In this document: in pieces, positions 11,055 through 22,194 of the stretch
Layout of the letters: every line of letters begins with the position of its first letter
How positions within the stretch are numbered: position 1 is the first letter of the stretch
Source: Acanthaster planci
Taxonomy: Eukaryota; Echinodermata; Asteroidea; Valvatida; Acanthasteridae
Length of the DNA stretch: 48,400 nucleotides
Assembly (NCBI RefSeq): GCF_001949145.1
Contig: NW_019091543.1
Location: forward strand, 3,717-52,116
Direction: 5' to 3'
Program-made: the position numbers and the translations under genes
The notes under the pieces: generated by a model
What the model was told of the DNA's origin: nothing
What the model saw: only the letters and a program-made list of their open reading frames with translations
Database searches by the model: none

Positions 11055-11580
11055 AGGGCATGGCCTAGCAGCTGTCATTCTTATATAAAAACTACAAGTG
11101 CCTTTTACCAGTCACCCTTGTGTGGTGGTAAGGGACTTCTGTCTTTAAACAATGGTGCTATTCATATTTGTGATTTTGTATTAACTCACCCACGACAAAT
11201 GGAGGAGGGGTCATTCTAGGAAGCTACCTTTAAACACACAAATTATACCCCAAAGAAACTTGCCGTAGCTGATTGAATTCTTCTAGATTTGTTAATGGTA
11301 GTGAAACTTACAGTAGATTCTAGAGACATTTGACATTGTCCACCTTAACTAAAGTTATTATGAATCAATATTGTTGCTCACTGCATATGTACATGTACAT
11401 TTGATCTAATACTGAAAGCAGAAATTCAGACTTAAGACCAGCATTCTTCCCATGTTTCTTTTCCAAATTTCTTCCATTGTATGTATTATCTTAAAGAAAC
11501 TTGGGTATTTTTATTCTATTTTTTTCTAATGAATAGCTAGTAGGTTGTTAGAAATAAATTTTTATATTTTGTGTGGTTGA
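11055..11580 (+). terminator. Collagen 3' UTR and poly(A) signal
   Basis: AATAAA at 11553-11558, about 500 nt after the stop, followed by a GT-rich stretch (about 11568-11580), the usual downstream cleavage-stimulation element. Cleavage near 11570-11580 is expected. Confidence 0.6.
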
Positions 11581-12990
11581 AAAGATTTTCAGCTTTTTAT
11601 TCGAGTGAAATTGAAATTCACTTTCGTCTTGAAAACAAATATGAATGGTTCTTGCACAAAATGACCTCAATCATGCTGCCATAATTATATAGTAATGGGC
11701 TACTTATTACACTTCTCTCTTTCAATGAAAGAAATGTTTTAGGTCTAATATTAATTTCTAAAGCACGCTTTTCATTCTGTAGTCCTTTCCTCTGTTTTGA
11801 CCTTATTCATTTTCTTTAACTTTCCACGCCTAGATCTTTTGGTATTCTCAACTTTAACCAAATATATCTGAAGATTGCAAACTTTCCAAGCATTTCTATC
11901 TCATGTGTACTCTTCATGGTTTCTGGATAACCACACTCCCCCCTAGTCACTGTTTTTTTCTCCATTTTTACCCACCTAATCTTAATACACTTCTTACCTA
12001 TTTCGTGGTAAATTTCTACTATTGTGGCTTGTACATTATTTCTGATCAATGAATTCAGCGCCTGTATTAGCATGCCCCCCCGTACCATTCTTCTTGTAGT
12101 TCTAGACGCCCCTTGGCGGTCACTTAGATGTTGTAGGTTTCAGGTTGCTTTTTTTAAACTTTGCATGTATTCCCTTTGTAGTTTGTATATGTAATTTTTG
12201 TTCAAACAAATGACAAGTTTATTATCCGTTTTATGGAGGGATATTGATGTATAATTGTATCTCGTGTTGAAGCATAGCCAATACAGCTGTAACAATAAAA
12301 CTGAAAATATTCTTCCCATCGGCACCGCATCAGAATAACTACCTGTAGTTAAGACTGCTATCATAAAAATATTCTATGAATGGTATTCCATTCACCAGCC
12401 AGTCTTACCATTGTCTTCATGGCAACTCCCTATCACCAATAGAAAATCAGTTGGATCTTCTAAGCAAACTGAATATTTTAACGATTTAGAGTGCTAATAT
12501 AATGCCAGTCATATTAATATTGGTGTAAAATCTAAAGCAAAACAAAAGTTTGAATTGCTAACTAAACAGTTGAATACACCTGCTTAGCATTTTTCAAGTC
12601 ATTATGGTTGCTTTGACTCCAACGTTTCAGTTTTGTTCTGTTTTTTGGTTGTTTTTGTTTGTTTTTTTGGGGGGGTATTCTTATGAGGTGCCGAAAACAT
12701 AGTTATATTTTTTAATGTCAATGAATCCAGAATACATCACTTATCAGATCGATTAAACTTTATGACTCTCCAACCAGCAAATACATTTATAATGATATCA
12801 CACAGATGATGCTGTACTTTTTCAAATGCACAAAGTTGCACAACGAAATTGGTAAGTAAACACTAAACATGTTTTATCATGTGTTATTGTCGTTCTCTTT
12901 TAAGCTGTGTAGTTGTCCAAGTTGCAGTATTTATCTTTTTCCATCAAGTATTTTGCTTTTGAAGATTTGCGACAGCACCATGTGACTATC
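11581..12990. other. Intergenic, AT-rich, nothing recognised
   Basis: Contains a 90-codon minus-strand open frame (11816-12088) with no recognisable domain, and poly-T/poly-G tracts near 12655-12676. I cannot assign any gene here. Confidence 0.4.
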
Positions 12991-13007
12991 TCTTTGGGGA
13001 GATGTCT

Positions 13008-13023
13008 GGTTCTGAAAAGAACC
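13008..13023 (-). other. Histone-type 3' stem-loop motif
   Basis: On the minus strand it reads GGTTCTTTTCAGAACC: a perfect 6-bp stem with a TTTC loop, matching the metazoan histone mRNA 3' stem-loop consensus. It is followed about 10 nt later by CCCCAAAGAGAT, purine-rich like a histone downstream element. No histone gene is upstream; the adjacent sequence resembles a Penelope tail. Confidence 0.6.
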
Positions 13024-13110
13024 GATGAGTGGTTAAAATTTGACATTTCGATCAATACGCTGTGATCATCTTCAGATCTTCATTTCCTGACGATAGGGCA
13101 TACCGGTCAA
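13024..13110 (-). mobile_element. Probable Penelope-like element tail
   Basis: Minus-strand text has a CTGAAGATGATCACAG block followed by a TTGATCGAAATGTC block. This resembles the short signature found in Penelope-like terminal regions (CTGA-GATG...GTCGAAACGTC type). No RT is attached. Assignment is from remembered family pattern only. Confidence 0.35.
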
Positions 13111-13593
13111 AATGTCAAGTATGAAGCACTTACCTCTTCTTTTCAGGACACACATCTTCCCATGGGAGATAGTTACGTGTTAGCACACAAACCTCCACTA
13201 GTTTATACCACGACCATGCAAAGTTTCATGTCTTACTTGGGTATTTCTCTATCGGCACATAACTTAGGCAAAACAACAAAATTCAATGCATTCATCCCTG
13301 TGTTGGAATTTCAGTGACACTGTCATTCCATTTAGATGTAGTATGAAACTCGCCAAACGTATTAGCATATATAGGAGTGTCTGTATATTATCCGTATTTT
13401 AATAACACAAACAGGGTGATCCGCCAATTCTTTTCTACCTCTCACACCAAACGTCTCTTTCCAGAGGTCTCCAAAGTCACACCTTAGTGTATAAGTGTGT
13501 CTCCAGGAAGCAAACAAATTATTTATCTCGCAACATTAATTAGCGCCATTCCTTTCTTTTTTTGAGCTAACCAAACTGAAAAAGAGAGCAATT

Positions 13594-13800
13594 GTGTTAG
13601 GATTATTTTATATCAACTTCCAACAGACAAGATAATCCTACATACGTTTGGCCTGGTCAGTCTATGTATATAACTATGGAGCTGTGTACTGCGTTCAGTC
13701 GTTGTGACGTGTTTAGTTCGTCCATGTTTGTAGACGATTAATAAAAACAAAGGCCTGTGATTGCTCTATAGACCCATGTGTACTCAAACTGTGTATTATA
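13594..13800 (+). mobile_element. Possible solo LTR (promoter plus poly(A) layout)
   Basis: TATATAA at about 13668, then AATAAA within ATTAATAAAAAC at about 13740, then about 55 bases to a possible CA end. The start reads TGTTAGGATTAT and contains a 9-bp stem (TAGGATTAT/ATAATCCTA). This is the U3-R-U5 layout of an LTR, but no target duplication is evident, so it stays tentative. Confidence 0.3.
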
Positions 13801-13825
13801 ATAGCCTACATTATGTACCTTCTTG

Positions 13826-13960
13826 TTTTTGGTTTTTTTGGGGGAGGGTGGTTGTGTGTTTTGTTTTTTGGGGGCTTTGGGATTTTTGGTTTTTTTGGGG
13901 GGGTTGCGCATGTTTGTTTGTTTGTTTGTTTTCTTTTGGTTTGTTTTGGTTTTGCTGTTT
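13826..13960 (+). repeat. G/T-rich low-complexity tract
   Basis: Runs of G (up to 7) separated by T-runs, then a GTTT microsatellite. Open frames across it are artefacts of composition. The G-runs could form a quadruplex, though loops are long. Confidence 0.8.
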
Positions 13961-14849
13961 TTCTCTATCTTGCTCTTTTCCTAAGATTCATTACAGGTTT
14001 ATAGGCCCCCTAGGCTACGCTGCTTTCGTGTTTTTTGCTTACAGAAATAGAACAGATAGCGCAGAATGAACTGCATTGACAAGTTGGACTGGGTCTCCGA
14101 ATTATTCTTGCTCATCTTTTGTCCCTTTATAATTGTGTTGACTGTTTCCAACACCAACGATTGTTTTCATTCATCATTCAAAATTGCTAAAATCTATAGG
14201 CTTTAAGCGTCCCTGTTTGGGTTTTTTCTTGTGTTAAAACCATCCATTAAAAGGCTAGAGGTATGCTCAGCTTTTCAAGTTGGACTCTGCAATAACCACA
14301 ATGTTCGTCGTAATGAAGGAAAAATTGGGCACATTTCTCAAAGTACAACTTTACCTACCGTGCCGCGTTAATACGATAATAAGCAGATCTTCCGTTTTTG
14401 CAAAAGTTAATCATGCCTGACGTCATTATGAAAATGCTCAGTATGTAGGGCCAACAGGTTAATGACTGAATGAAAAGCAACACTCAAACTTTCGTGTTCT
14501 AGTGAATGGTAGTTAGCTTTGGGGGAGATGTAGTAGTTTTTCCTGGGGAAGTTCTGCACTTTGCAGTGCATTTGGTTTTTTCTATTACCTTTGAAAATGC
14601 TGATGTTACTTGGCTCGAAATCGTATTGCTTCTGATCTTTGGTGTTTATTTTTCGAATTGTGTCCGGATTAAAATTGAGTCGTGAGTTTCTTGCGTCCGT
14701 ATAGATTAGCACGACTGATTTTTTTACCGAATTAATTGTAGATTCATATCGAAATGACATCCAGTGCCTTTGAGTAACTGGTACGTGAAAACATACGCTC
14801 TCTATTGACCATGGTAATCACAAAACATTTTTTAGAAAGTCAGGCACGA
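13961..14849. other. Intergenic, nothing recognised
   Basis: A 117-codon minus-strand open frame (14407-14760) has no recognisable motif. No repeat structure stands out. Confidence 0.4.
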
Positions 14850-15460
14850 TGGCATTATACGATGGACGATGACGCAACGTTATGACGACAAGATGCGACG
14901 TCACAACGGCATCAATGTTATGACGCCATCAAGAAATAACATGACGCGATGGCACACGATGCAATGGCAGGATGGGATGCATTAAACACAGCATAGAAGT
15001 GGTGAGAAAGGAGGCGGCGCGACGGCACAACACGACTGAGCTATTGTAATGTCGCGTTGTGGCATCGGGGTGACACCCGAAGCGACGCAATTTTGACAGC
15101 TATAGATCGAGCACCATAAATCACCAGCCATTTATAGAAACAGTAAGGCATTACAGCATGACATGATGGACGACGACACAACACGGCAGCATGACACGGC
15201 GGTGCAATCGACATTACACGACGGCACGACATCAGGACTCGACAGCAAGACGGCAGGATGCGACTGCCTAGCACACAGTGCATAAAAACCATCCAACGAC
15301 AGGAGACGGCACGACGCAACGTTATGACGGCGACTTCACAACGGTACGATACGACGCACTGGCAAGACGCGACGGCATCAAAAAACGACACGATTTGGCG
15401 GCATAATGCGCACGGCACGATGCGACGCAATTTTGTCGACAATAGAGCACCATTCAAAAG
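14850..15460. repeat. Degenerate ACGACGGCACGATG-type repeat
   Basis: About 600 bp of CG-rich short words (gacggcacgac, gatgcgacg, acaacggca) in imperfect tandem. Two longer internal copies are visible: GACGCAACGTTATGACG at 14872 and 15312, and GCGACGCAATTTTG at 15082 and 15422. The long minus-strand open frame over it (15041-15529) is compositional. Similar words in the opposite orientation occur at 33420-33570. Confidence 0.7.
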
Positions 15461-15801
15461 ATAGGGTGGACCGAAATTACTGGTTTCTCCCACAAGGGAA
15501 ATTGGTTCACGACCCCGCGCCCGGTTCACGGCCCTTTTGAGGGCAGAAAGCAGATGGCCACTTTGAGACGCCTATGTAAAATCTGCTTCTCAGTATCAAA
15601 AAGCGGATAAGGGGAATTCACAGTTGCTGACCAAATTACGTTCGATCCACTTTTCTGCTTGTCTTTGAGAGGCAAAAAGTAGAATGGTTCCCGTCCCGTA
15701 CTTAGTATCCAGACGTCTTACAGACGTCCTCCGAACTTGGGGACCGCCACCGGGTAATGAAACTGGAGGAATCCCGCCGGTTAAATGTTAAGGAGGAAAC
15801 G
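15461..15801. other. Intergenic, nothing recognised
   Basis: GC-richer stretch with a duplicated AGACGTCYTACAGACGTC motif near 15711-15730. No coding signal. Confidence 0.4.
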
Positions 15802-15903
15802 ATGGTGTTCTAAAGCGGACAGGCAAACGTCGTGTGAGTTTGAACGTGGATCGTGTTAGTGAGTTAGAACGTCGTGCTTAGTTGGAATGTCATGTTTGTT
15901 ATT

Positions 15904-16142
15904 AGTGGTCAGGGCCAATTTCATGAAGCCGATAAGCACAAAAATTCGCTTAGCACAGTGTTGTCTCCCTCAGGAAAAACCAGGTTACCAGCCAAAAATC
16001 CATGTCATTTGTATCATAAGCGAACATCAGCTGAACACCAGTCACAAGCAATATATAACACGTGAACATTTTGGTTGATAACCCTGTTTTTATCAAGGGA
16101 AAAAAATCATGCTAATGATCCGTAACATCGGCCCTGACCACT
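15904..16142. mobile_element. MITE, 239 bp, nested in the left arm
   Basis: A perfect 13-bp inverted repeat AGTGGTCAGGGCC (15904-15916) and GGCCCTGACCACT (16130-16142). The interior (GGGCCAATTTCATGAAGC...) resembles abundant invertebrate MITEs with a CAGGGCC-type end. No coding capacity. It interrupts the subterminal repeats of the larger element. Confidence 0.65.
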
Positions 16143-16249
16143 CGCAGACACGGCGTTCAACCTCACAAGTACGAAGTTCGAACTCACACCACGACGTTTG
16201 CAATTCACAAACACGCGGTTCGAACTATCTGTATAGTTGAACCGGCAAG

Positions 16250-18960
16250 TAAATGTCCGTTAGGACACACCACACAAGCCTGCGCATTGCATGGATCGTC
16301 CAGACATGTCATTCTTGATAAAAAACTTAAGCTAACCCATCTTTAAATGTCTCCCGTGAAGTTCTGATATTTGCAGGCAATGCATTCCAATCTTTACTTC
16401 CAAAAAATGACTTGTCACCAACTCAAGTCAGACGCTACTCTACCGGCCCTATATTTTTTTTAATAACTCGTAACTTCGTAAGTTGACGCCTGTTTCTTTT
16501 TGCTTATTACAGCTGGACAAAATAATGTGCAGCTTGACTTATACTTGGACAAAGAGACTTGTGACTTGACTTGTGTTTAGACCAAGTGACTTGTGACTTG
16601 ACTTGGATTTGCGTATAATGACTTGTGACTTGATTTGGACTTGCAAAAAATGACTTGCTGTCACCTCTGGTGTATACGGAAAGCAAACGTCTGTAAATAG
16701 TCTAACGTTCGATGTGATTTTTCCCAGTAAGTCGTTTATGTATTAGAAACAGTAATGGACCAAGGACTGTCCCCTGTGGTAGGCCTACCCCCTCAAGTGA
16801 CCCAACCCAAGTGATGATGAAGTTGCACCATTTACTACTACCTGTTGAGTTCTACCCATCAGAAAGCTCTTGATCCATGTAGCAAGTGACCCTCTAATTC
16901 CATAATACTTGAGTTTGTGGATTAACCTACGATGAAGGACTTTGTCAAATGCTTTTGCGAAATCTAATATAGCAACATCGACTGATTGTTTCTCATCTAG
17001 AGCTTTAGTGGTGTCATGGGTTGTGAAAATAGGCTGAGTTTCTGTTGGCCTTCTAGCTCGAAAGCCATGTTGACAGGCAGAATATATTCTTTATAAAAAT
17101 GCTTCCTAATGACTAAAATATGTGGTCAAGAAGCTTGGAGATGACTGGGTCAATGACTTAAGTCGGTAGTTGGCTGCTTCAGCCCTGTTGTCCTTTTCAA
17201 AAAGGGAAGTAATGTCCAAGTCTTTGGCACTTGACCCGAGTCGACAGAACGTTTGAACAGGTCTTTCAGGATCGGTGCCAGTTGTTCGGCGAAAGTCTTC
17301 AAAAACCAGGGGGTATCCCATTTGGGCCTTGAGACTTTGATGGGTTGATTTTCAGAAGTTGGTCCATGACTCCTTTTGTTGAAATGACAAGATTACGAAC
17401 AGAATCATATGGGCTTGTACCCCAATCTGATAGTGAATTACTGGGATTTTCCTGAGTAAACACACTTTCAAACTGACCATTCAGAATTTCAGCTTTTTGC
17501 GTATCGTCACTGATGACATCCCTGTTGTTGTTCAAGTCGCCAATCCCCTGAAATTTCAGAAAGCTTTGGCTTTATCGATGATTAGTGGATTCAAGAATTC
17601 TCTGCTGTACATGTGATTTAGCCGTGCTGATTTTGAAAACTTGTTTAAAATCGCTGTCAGTGTGAGTGTAATCTGGGTTTTTTTTTATATATTGGCCTTT
17701 TTTCCGTTTGCAGATTTGTTTCAGCTTTTGGTGTAAACCAAGGTAAGTTGTGTCTTGACGAAGTAATATGAGTAGATATGAATTTGTTCATAATGTCAGC
17801 AATCTTGGTACTGATCCTGTTCCATTTGTTATCGGCTGACTGACCGTTGCTTGCATTTATTCCTCTGAAATTCTGAAACAATTGTTGAATCCCCATCTTG
17901 TTGGCCTTATTGCAGATAAAAACTTTCCGTTTAGGGCAACGTTTGATCTGGGCGATATGTTATATTAAAGACAACTGTACTAAGATCTACAATGCCCTCG
18001 ACAATTGACAGTTTTTTTTATCAAGTCAGGCATGTTAGTAAACACAAGATCCAGAATATTACTTGAGTTACCTTGGATCGCTTCTTGTGCTGGAACAGTC
18101 CATGTTCTTCAATAAGGGACGCTCATTTACCCGCAGCGATTGAACTATATCCATTTCTTGACACAATTTGATGATTGTCCCAGTTTATTGTTGGAAGGTT
18201 AACATTGCCAGTAACAATAATATCATGCGTGTTGAGTTCTGGTAATTCCAGTTTAGTTCATCAATCTTTTCTCCCTGCTGATCATCGGAAATTCGGTAAA
18301 ATGTTCCTATAATTATAGGTTTTTTTCCTTTGATCTGAGTTTCAGTCCAGATGCATTCACAGTCGGTTTCAAGATTTGTTATTTGCGTTGTTATAAGGTT
18401 ATCCTTGGTAGCGTAGAAACCCCTCCCGCAGTATTGAGTGTCACACGAAACGTGGAGGGAAGATTTCGTTCCTACTGATGAAGAAGGATCAAGCCAAGAC
18501 TCAGTGCTGCATATTACATCTGGTTTGTGAATTTCATCTAGAACTTGGACATCTGCTGCCTTTCCTTTAATGCTTTGGCAATTGATGAGGATGCTTTTGA
18601 AATTCCTTTTTTTGCTCGTGAAGTTGATTTGTTCTTCTTTATATTTTGACGAGTTTCAGTATCATTGGAAAAATTCCATTTGAGAGCGCATCACACATAA
18701 TGAAATGAATTTGACGTGAGAATGCCTGAGTTGTTGAAAAGGAGTCCGAGAAGTTGAAATAATTACACGGAGGACGAGCCCACGATCATGACAAATTTAT
18801 CAATGATTCATAACTCTGATCATGAATGTCGCAGCAGCTGGTGTGTATCCTTAAGTTACAGCGATCACACTGTACTGCTTTGTGGCCCTTCAAAACATTG
18901 CCACGACAGATTCCACAAGGTGCACAGCATTTAGGACAAAGCCGTGAGCGTGGTGAAAGG
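16250..18960 (-). mobile_element. CR1-like LINE, decayed (PHD finger, endonuclease, RT, tail)
   Basis: Minus strand, 5' to 3'. About 18955-18790: a PHD-type zinc finger with CPKC, CGIC, CDRC and HTSCC spacing. About 18640-18200: an AP-endonuclease-type segment (SILINCQSIKGKAADV, PDVICSTESWLDPS, GTFYR). 17900-17330: linker (VMDQLLKINPSKSQGPNGIP). 17320-17100: RT blocks (SLFEKDNRAEAANYR). 17060-16750: RT core (DFAKAFDKVLHRRLIHKLKY, SGVPQGTVLGPLLF). About 16400-16350: C-terminal WNALPANIRTSRETFK. Multiple frameshifts and stops. A 250-bp ACTTG-rich insert replaces part of the 3' end, and the YxDD block is not seen. Domain order matches CR1/L2-type elements. Confidence 0.85.
16417..16670. repeat. 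ACTTGTGACTTGACTTGG repeat inserted in the LINE
   Basis: Repeated units GACTTGTGACTTGACTTG at about 16558, 16588 and 16620. The block is bracketed by two copies of AAAAAATGACTTG (about 16404 and 16646) and lies between the LINE's C-terminal remnant and its RT core, so it probably inserted after the LINE. Confidence 0.6.
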
Positions 18961-19811
18961 GGTTTGGTTTTGTATCTTTATGTACTCTGGACGTGATATT
19001 CCTGCACACTTGATGTGTAGGAATTAGTTGCATTCCTAACATAAAATTTTAAGTCCATTTGATTTAATTGTCTTTAAACATTCTCCACAGGTTTTGTTAT
19101 ATTCTAAGGTCATGGGTTCATTTCCACGTCTCCAGATGAATCAAGGCTCAAACAAAGTAGAGAACGGGGTTAATGTCTCAATGATTTGAAATTAATGATC
19201 CTGATAAATATCCGTGTCTTATGCGTATCACCCTGCGATGAGTTCCCAGCTGGGATCGTAAATGTATATGAAAGCATTACCATGTCAAGTAGGCCTACAT
19301 GAATCATTGCATGATTGCTGGAGATCCACTAGAATGATGACAATCAATTAGGTGTATACTCGTATATCCGTGGTTGGTTTCTTGGCTGGTAATAAAGTAA
19401 AAGGAATTAAAAATAATCTCGAGTAACACAAACAGTAAAATGGTACCATCGAAGTTGTGCCGTGTGCGATAAATACACGCCGCCATGACACATGACAGTC
19501 ACTCAATGTGTAAAAAACAACTGCGTCACATTAATTTAATTAAAAAGGTCCACAGATCCTTAAAAATCTGCAGGATTCTCTAAAAACAGAAGTCCAAGAA
19601 GTCGGCAATAATCATTAAAAACAAGTAGGTCCTTAGAGGTAAAATCCCATGTAAAAACGACACGTTCAAACGAAAAAAGAAGGAAAACACGGCCGTCCGA
19701 TCCACACGCATACACAAACACGACGTTTAAACACGAACACATGACGTTCAAACTCACAAACACAACGTTCAAACTCACCCACATGTTTGCCTGTCCGCTT
19801 TAGAACACCAT

Positions 19812-22130
19812 ATGCACGAATCAAGCAGGAGCTCAAAGAATAATTTGCCTTTTATTCTTCGTTACCGAAAATGAATTTACCATAAACCATTGCAAGGGTG
19901 CAATACTGCATGTACTGTGTTATGTACATGTGCAGTACATGTTCTGTACATTACACTGTACATGTCAGTGTTCTGGCGATGACGTCATCCATTCAGCCTG
20001 TGAGCGCGAACGGCCAAAAAGGGAAGATTTTGTGGGCGGGGAAACGCATGATCTACTTAGGGGGTCACAATTAATGGGGTAAACATTAAAGTTATGAAGT
20101 TTTTGAAATGGTTAGATGTGTATTGTTATTTTGAAATACTTCAAGCGAACTAAATGTTTTCAATTTCTATTACTTTTAAATATTCAGCATCCAAATTTAC
20201 TGGGCTAGTCGCATAATTTATGTTAAACTGCAACTAGCGAACAACAGAGGAAAAGTAAAAGTAGAAAAATGTATTACCACTAAATGTTCGTTGTGCTTTC
20301 AGATGACAGACAGGTACAAAAGTAAGAAATTGCATGTTTCTAAGACGTAAAATTTGCTTTTCTACTATCCTGCTAGCAGAAAAGCAGATGACCATTTTTC
20401 GTCCTCCGTAGGTATGTATTATGTTGGCTGGGTTGGTCGATGTTGACTTGGCTAAGATCGAGGGCCCTACACACATCAACAGTGTGAATCCAGATTGAGT
20501 GATTAATGACTGTGTTGGCAAGTCGTTCGGTCATCGATTCAGCAAATATTACCGTGCCATATCAGTGTTCCCCGCCCAACATCTGGATCAATATCGATAT
20601 TGTGCCATATGAAGAAGAAAAATACACAGAATGCAAATTGTCAGTTGACTGTTGGCCGGCAGTGTGCCCAGAATGACAAATTTGGCCGTTGGTTTGTTGC
20701 TGGCATTTGATGCAAAAAAGATAAACTAGATTATGCCTGCAATGTAACGCGATAGGCAAATCAGCGTATCAGAGGCCATTAACCGATTAGCATGCATCAA
20801 GCCAAACGTTAATGAATGTAGCCGTCAATGGTGAAATTTCCCTCCAAAATAGGATCGATCACCGGTTGTGAAAATGGGCGAGTCAGAATTGATAGAAACT
20901 GAAAATGAACAGTTCGGTTACTTGTTGCTTGAACGTTTGTGAGAGAAATACTGGACTACAGTTAATTCCATAAAACAATAAATCCGGGCTTCTCTATATG
21001 ACGTTTATATGCAGTGTTTAGCATGTGCATGTAGTTAGATGGAAATGAAATGTAGATAAAATGCAAAATCGTTCCCAAATCACCAAATGATGATGATGAT
21101 GATGAATCCCAAACTTGATATTCCTCACGTTCACAGGGCAGTGCCACGTCATGGAGATTTCTAAAATGATTTAACGTCATTGCCACAAAGATAATGGTGC
21201 ATCCTTGCTATCCGTGTCAGTGAAATTCAGACTGTCATGGTTGTCTCTTCATGACTATTGTCAAGCGAAGTCCATGGCCATTGGGAGGTTAGTGTGAAAC
21301 AACAGAAATAAATTGAGGTTAATTTAGTGTGAAAAAAAGAGGGAAAGGGGTGGTTATATGCCCTCTTTTTAACACACAGCAAAGTTCTCTTATAAATCCG
21401 AGGAACGGTTTCTCTCAACTAAGAAGTTCTCAGGAAAATGCCATTCAGTATTAAAAGCAATCTTGTGAGGGTGGGCTTGGGCTGGACTCAGATTGATATG
21501 CGTTGCTGAACCCAGCATCTGTGTTTAGTATAACTTTATGGGACGTCAAGTATTCAATAAAAAAGTGGCTAATTCATACTTTTCAAGAGTTAACAGGTCT
21601 TTATCTTTGTTGAAATCCTTAAAGTAATGTGTGAGAATAGTGGGACATAAAAGAGCACACTATAGGCCCTAAAGTTTGTGAGTCCGATCTAAAAGTCAGA
21701 AACGGTCCACATGCTTTTCTCTGCCATGCACAAATCCTCTCGAGGGGCAAAACAAAGAAATGAAATGTGACTATTTCACACAGCCGCAGTTAAATGTGCA
21801 GTTTTATCACCAGATGGCAACACATAGCTACGCTACTTAGTAATAGTTATGCGATAACTACAGTTGATTTTCATCAGACTCGGCAACTTGACTTGAGCAA
21901 ACCCTGTGAGTCGACCCTTCGTCGTATGCAAATGACCTGATTCGGGAAAGGTTGCAAGAACCTAGACTTTGCAAAGCACAACTCACCAGCCTTATATGAG
22001 TTTCCCAGCAAAGTCTCTATTTTCTATGTTCCATGCCCAAAATGTTTTGGCAACTGCCGAAAATTTGGTTCTGGATCCAACGTTGACAGCAATAAGGGAG
22101 AAGCTTCTGCTGCTCGAGGTTTTTCGAGGT
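19812..22130. other. Intergenic; CRE and GC-box motifs, otherwise nothing recognised
   Basis: A palindromic TGACGTCA (19980-19987) and GGGCGGGG (20034-20041) lie within 60 bp. Repeated TACATGT words occur at 19920-19970, and there is an (ATG)6 run near 21087. No exon can be supported. Confidence 0.4.
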
Positions 22131-22194
22131 GCATATACCCCAATTTGCATATACCCCAATTTGCATATACCCCAATTTGCATATACCCCAATTT
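22131..22194. repeat. 16-bp tandem repeat, four perfect copies
   Basis: GCATATACCCCAATTT repeated four times without mismatch. The coding potential across it (QFAYTPICIYPN-like) is a repeat artefact. Confidence 0.95.

Larger units (their letters stand above)
15802..19811. mobile_element. 4.0-kb inverted-repeat DNA element with subterminal repeats
   Basis: The left end (15802-15828) and right end (19785-19811, inverted) share a perfect 27-bp terminal repeat beginning ATGGTGTTCTAAAGCGGAC. Weaker identity continues about 20 bp further (GTGAGTTTGAACGT). Each end then carries several degenerate about 24-bp subterminal repeats built on GTGAGTTTGAACGTCGTG. The interior holds a CR1-like LINE and a MITE. 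No transposase of its own is recognised, so it is probably a non-autonomous or foldback element later invaded. Target duplication is not clear: the flanks are gaaacg and atgcac. Confidence 0.7.

Noticed and set aside
11816-12088. 90-codon minus-strand open frame
   Set aside because: No recognisable domain, AT-rich, no start or splice support.
13761-14069. Long hydrophobic open frame rich in Phe, Gly and Cys
   Set aside because: Produced by the G/T-rich low-complexity tract.
19560-19784. Minus-strand frame with repeated SLNVVFV-like units
   Set aside because: Translation of the subterminal repeats of the 15802-19811 element, not a protein.
19906-19965. Steroid-receptor-like element GTACATGTTCTGTAC
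   Set aside because: Only one half-site is good, and the area is repeated TACATG words.
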